This document shows, piece by piece, positions 61,404 through 64,000 of a stretch of 64,000 bases of DNA (positions are counted from its first letter, which is position 1; every line of letters begins with the position of its first letter). The stretch comes from Fibrella aquatilis (GTDB taxonomy: Bacteria > Bacteroidota > Bacteroidia > Cytophagales > Spirosomataceae): assembly GCF_017353255.1 (NCBI RefSeq), contig NZ_JAFMYU010000010.1, positions 1 to 64,000 on the forward strand. Reading direction: 5' to 3'. The position numbers and the translations under genes are program-made. The notes under the pieces are model-generated. The model was not told the DNA's origin. It searched no databases and worked only from the letters and a program-made list of their open reading frames with translations.

Positions 61404-62468
61404 ATGCAACCCTTTATTTACCTGCGTGGCCTCAAACACGCCGATGCCACTGTCTTCGCCGTTCAGGATGGCCAAAAAACATACTACGACCCACAACATG
61501 GCAAATCAGTAGCTTATTCTAGCGGCCAACAGGTGAAACGGTCTATTATGGACACGTTTTTGGCCACGCTCGATGTGCAGCCAGCCCCTATTACATTCGT
61601 TAGTGTGCTATCTGTGAAAAGCGGAAAAACAGAATTGGGCGAAGGCGAACCATTGAGCCTGTGCGACCCCAGTTATCCAGATCAACTTATTGGTGGATAC
61701 ATGCGTGCCGAAGGCGGTGGGGCTAACCGAACCTTGAAACGGCGTAGTCCGCTGTCCGTTTCAGCTATGCGCCCTTTGCACCCTTTTCTTGCTGGTGTTT
61801 ATTCTGAAAATATTACGTATGACCGTACAGATCGGCCTGAACTTCACAACGTAATCGTTCGCGATACAAGTGGCAATAAGATGTCTGATGATGACATCGT
61901 CGCGCTTCTGGCAGGGAAAGACAGAAGCCTTCTCCGAAAATGGATTCCAGGTAATAAGCGCACTGGTGGCTTATTTATTTATGACATAGCCATTGATTTA
62001 CGCCGCCTGTTTACTGTGCCCACGAATCAGTACGAGCCGGAGGTCTCACCAGATACAATTGCAAAACTTCGTAGCCAGGGCTGGACAGACGGCAAAACCG
62101 TGTTTGGTAACTGCCTTGTGGCCCCCGCCGACTTACGCGATTCAATTACGAAGGCACTGGCCCACGCCTTGCTAAACTGGCAAATAACCTCAAACCAAGC
62201 TCGCACATTCAGTTTGATGGAAACGCTGGCGATTGCCGTAAGTGACAATGCCAGTAAGCTGGCCGGAGCCATTCGCGCCCAGTTAGACGAAGAAGGTAAA
62301 GAACAGGCCGAACCCATCATTGACCAGTCGTTGAGTGGCGTTGATACATTCATAACGCTGGCTGCTTCGGGCTACATCCGAAACATTCCGGACAAGTCAG
62401 GCGATGCACTGGATCAGGCGGAAGCTAAACTTGTTGCCCGAATCAAGGCTTATTCCGATACGCTTTAG
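61404..62468 (+). CDS. cas7: CRISPR-associated protein Cas7 (Cascade backbone)
   Basis: A 354-residue protein. MQPFIYLRGLKHADATVFAV and the following VKRSIMDTFLATL match the start of Cas7 RAMP proteins. Later features are GGYMRAEGGGANRTLKRRSPLSVSAMRPLHPFLA, with a hinge-like Gly-rich stretch, and LFIYDIAIDLRRLF. Several copies would line the crRNA. It is the last gene before a strong hairpin terminator. I cannot place it firmly in Cst2/DevR or Csh2. Confidence 0.75.
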   Translation: MQPFIYLRGLKHADATVFAVQDGQKTYYDPQHGKSVAYSSGQQVKRSIMDTFLATLDVQPAPITFVSVLSVKSGKTELGEGEPLSLCDPSYPDQLIGGYMRAEGGGANRTLKRRSPLSVSAMRPLHPFLAGVYSENITYDRTDRPELHNVIVRDTSGNKMSDDDIVALLAGKDRSLLRKWIPGNKRTGGLFIYDIAIDLRRLFTVPTNQYEPEVSPDTIAKLRSQGWTDGKTVFGNCLVAPADLRDSITKALAHALLNWQITSNQARTFSLMETLAIAVSDNASKLAGAIRAQLDEEGKEQAEPIIDQSLSGVDTFITLAASGYIRNIPDKSGDALDQAEAKLVARIKAYSDTL

Positions 62469-62473
62469 AACCG

Positions 62474-62502
62474 AAAGCCCGCTTCCCAAAAGCGGGCTTT
62501 TT
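62474..62502 (+). terminator. Intrinsic terminator between cas7 and cas4
   Basis: AAAGCCCGCTT-CCCAA-AAGCGGGCTTT followed by TT: an 11-bp G+C-rich stem beginning 5 bp behind the cas7 stop and ending 5 bp before the cas4 start codon. It should cut most transcripts coming from the interference genes and would block ribosome binding for cas4 when folded. Confidence 0.8.
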
Positions 62503-62507
62503 ACACC

Positions 62508-63020
62508 ATGATCATCACCGGGACATACATCAAATACTTCATGGTTTGCCACCGGAAGACGTGGTTGTTTCATCATAAGATCGAGATGGAGCATACGTCG
62601 GAGCTGGTGGCGGCGGGGACATTTATTGGTGAGAAAGCGTACCCGCAACGGGCGGAACGCTACCGCGAAATCCTGCTCGATGGGTCAAAAATTGATTTTT
62701 ATGACCCGGTGGCGAAGGTGGTGCATGAGATCAAAAAGTCGGACAAGCTGGAGCATTCGCATGTGGCGCAGGTGCAGTTTTATCTGTATCTGCTCCGCAA
62801 AAACGGCATTGAGGGCGCTACGGGGCTGATTGAGTACCCCAAGCTTCGGCAAACACAACCCGTGCTGCTGACCGACGACGACGTGCCAATGGTGGAAGGC
62901 TGGATTCGGGATATTGAGGAAATTATTGGCCGTGAGCAATGTCCGGGGCGCATTGCCAAGTCGAAATGCCGGTCGTGCAGCTACTTTGATTTTTGTTACA
63001 TAGAAGAGACCGAGGCATGA
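62508..63020 (+). CDS. cas4: CRISPR adaptation nuclease Cas4
   Basis: A 170-residue Cas4 (Cas4a/Dna2-like). The four iron-sulfur cysteines are present: Cys14 (FMVCHRKTWLF) and Cys154, Cys157, Cys163 (SKCRSCSYFDFCY). RecB nuclease residues: Asp63 in SKIDFYD, Glu74-x-Lys76 in VVHEIKKSDK, and Q88-x3-Y92. It trims prespacers and helps choose those with a PAM. Its stop codon overlaps the cas1 start (ATGA). It stands right behind a terminator hairpin. Confidence 0.93.
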   Translation: MIITGTYIKYFMVCHRKTWLFHHKIEMEHTSELVAAGTFIGEKAYPQRAERYREILLDGSKIDFYDPVAKVVHEIKKSDKLEHSHVAQVQFYLYLLRKNGIEGATGLIEYPKLRQTQPVLLTDDDVPMVEGWIRDIEEIIGREQCPGRIAKSKCRSCSYFDFCYIEETEA

Positions 63021-64000
63021 AACAAACCAAATACCTGTTTAATCCGGGTCGGCTGAGTCGGCAGGACAATACGCTCAAGTTTACGCCCGTAGATGAAGAC
63101 GGCACGGAGGGACAACCGCGTTTTTTGCCCGTCGAGCAGGTGTCGGACCTGTATGTGTTCGGGAGCCTCGATGCCAATTCGGCGCTGTATAATTTCCTGG
63201 GGAAGGAAGGCATTGCCGTCCATTTTTTCGACTATTACGAGCACTACACGGGGTCGTTTATGCCGCGCGAGTATTTGCTGGCCGGCAAGATGCAGGTGGA
63301 GCAGACAAAACATTACCTGGCCGCCAAAAAGCGGATCGAGGTGGCACGGGCGTTTGTGGAGGGGGCGGCCTGCAATATTTTGCGGGTGCTGAAATACTAC
63401 AACAATCGGAGCGCCGACCGTCGCGACCGTGACCTGACCGACGCCATTGCCACGATTGACAGACTGCTGCTGAGTGTGCCCACCGCGCCCGACGTGCCTA
63501 CGCTGATGGGCATTGAAGGCAACATCAGGCAGACGTACTACGGCTGTTTCGATGCCATTGTGGGTGAGACGTTTACGATGAACGGGCGTAGCAAACGCCC
63601 GCCGCAAAACGAACTGAACGCCCTGATTTCGTTTGGCAATATGCTCTGCTATACGGCCTGCCTGGGCATGATTTACCACACGCAGCTAAACCCGACGATC
63701 AGCTTTTTGCACGAGCCGGGGGCACGGCGGTATTCGCTGGCGCTGGACATGGCCGAGATTTTTAAACCGATTCTGATTGACCGGCTGATTTTCAGGATGG
63801 TGAACAAACGGCAGCTACAGGCCTCTGATTTCAGAATGGAGACAGGCGGCTGCGTGATGAAGGAGGCGGCCCGAAAGCGTTTTTTGCAGGAGTTCGACGC
63901 GTCGCTGAAGGAGACAATCAAACACCGGTCGCTGGGGCGGAGCGTGAGCTACAAGCACCTGATTAAGCTGGAGTGTTATAAGTTGCAAAAGCACCTGCTG
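63017..64000 (+). CDS. cas1: CRISPR-associated integrase Cas1 (3' end beyond the window)
   Basis: The first 328 codons are seen, open to the window edge; only a short end is missing. It starts MKQTKYLFNPGRLSRQDNTL and has the Cas1 catalytic set: Glu167 in LMGIEGNIRQ, His232 in SFLHEPGARRYS and Asp244 in SLALDMAEIFKP. Cas1 joins prespacers to the array together with Cas2, whose gene is expected next. The start overlaps the cas4 stop by 4 bp. The reading frame is intact throughout. Confidence 0.95.
   Translation, partial: MKQTKYLFNPGRLSRQDNTLKFTPVDEDGTEGQPRFLPVEQVSDLYVFGSLDANSALYNFLGKEGIAVHFFDYYEHYTGSFMPREYLLAGKMQVEQTKHYLAAKKRIEVARAFVEGAACNILRVLKYYNNRSADRRDRDLTDAIATIDRLLLSVPTAPDVPTLMGIEGNIRQTYYGCFDAIVGETFTMNGRSKRPPQNELNALISFGNMLCYTACLGMIYHTQLNPTISFLHEPGARRYSLALDMAEIFKPILIDRLIFRMVNKRQLQASDFRMETGGCVMKEAARKRFLQEFDASLKETIKHRSLGRSVSYKHLIKLECYKLQKHLL

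Overview
The window looks like chromosome of a member of the Bacteroidota, most likely Cytophagales of the Spirosoma type. The evidence is a SusC-style outer-membrane receptor with a carboxypeptidase-regulatory-like N-terminus, a gliding-motility type B (T9SS) C-terminal domain, curlin-repeat proteins, DUF4266/DUF3570 with ApbE, and promoter elements of the TAnnTTTG type (seen between rplS and the NAD(P)H-hydrate repair gene). No rRNA, tRNA, insertion sequence or integrase was recognised. The genus is an inference.

Layout. 0.1-8 kb: cell-surface genes (outer-membrane beta-barrel receptor, a curlin-repeat protein, a T9SS-sorted Ig-like protein). 8-13.7 kb: DoxX protein, Crp-type regulator, ABC exporter, an AT-rich patch with a lipoprotein, an orphan secreted protein and an RHS/YD-repeat remnant, then a secreted esterase. 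13.9-18.2 kb: three tandem exported thioredoxin-fold paralogues. 18.2-26 kb: membrane protein, BamA-like barrel, and a 1747-residue BNR/Ig-like/DUF11 surface protein. 26.3-29.6 kb: a redox cluster (Rieske, thioredoxin, ApbE, DUF4266, DUF3570). 29.7-38.2 kb: housekeeping (cyclase response regulator, htpG, hydrolase, rhodanese, bestrophin-like channel, dapF, rplS, nnrDE). 38.5-42 kb: PIN toxin-antitoxin pair beside feoB/feoA. 42-47.1 kb: three more curlin-repeat genes. 47.9-52.7 kb: TPR/ASKHA protein, a Ser/Thr/Pro-tailed membrane protein, a Wza-type export lipoprotein and a GT61-like glycosyltransferase. 52.7-53.6 kb: a second PIN toxin-antitoxin pair. 53.6-64 kb: WYL regulator and a type I CRISPR-Cas locus (cas6, a small antisense cassette, second cas6, cas5, cas3, cas8-like, cas7, cas4, cas1), cut by the window end; cas2 and the array presumably lie beyond it.

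Three patterns stand out. (1) Both PIN toxin-antitoxin pairs sit directly behind the 3' end of an unrelated host gene (feoB; the glycosyltransferase), in antisense orientation, and in each case the 3' tail of that host gene is duplicated on the far side. This suggests a shared insertion mode, a gene-tail-duplicating cassette, with no recombinase visible. (2) Between two dissimilar cas6 genes lies a roughly 1 kb antisense mini-operon (a 130-residue BrnT-like candidate plus two short mutually similar lysine-rich peptides). It is bracketed by two 30-bp sequences that resemble type I-B CRISPR repeats; one of them is in the leader of the mini-operon. This is a candidate Cas6/CRISPR-linked toxin-antitoxin unit. 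(3) Several intergenic spacers hold very long inverted repeats (up to 51 bp perfect arms) built from low-complexity words, usually directly behind a stop codon.

Limits: all assignments are from reading translations and motifs by eye; no searches were run. Start codons were chosen by signal peptide, conserved N-terminus or spacing.
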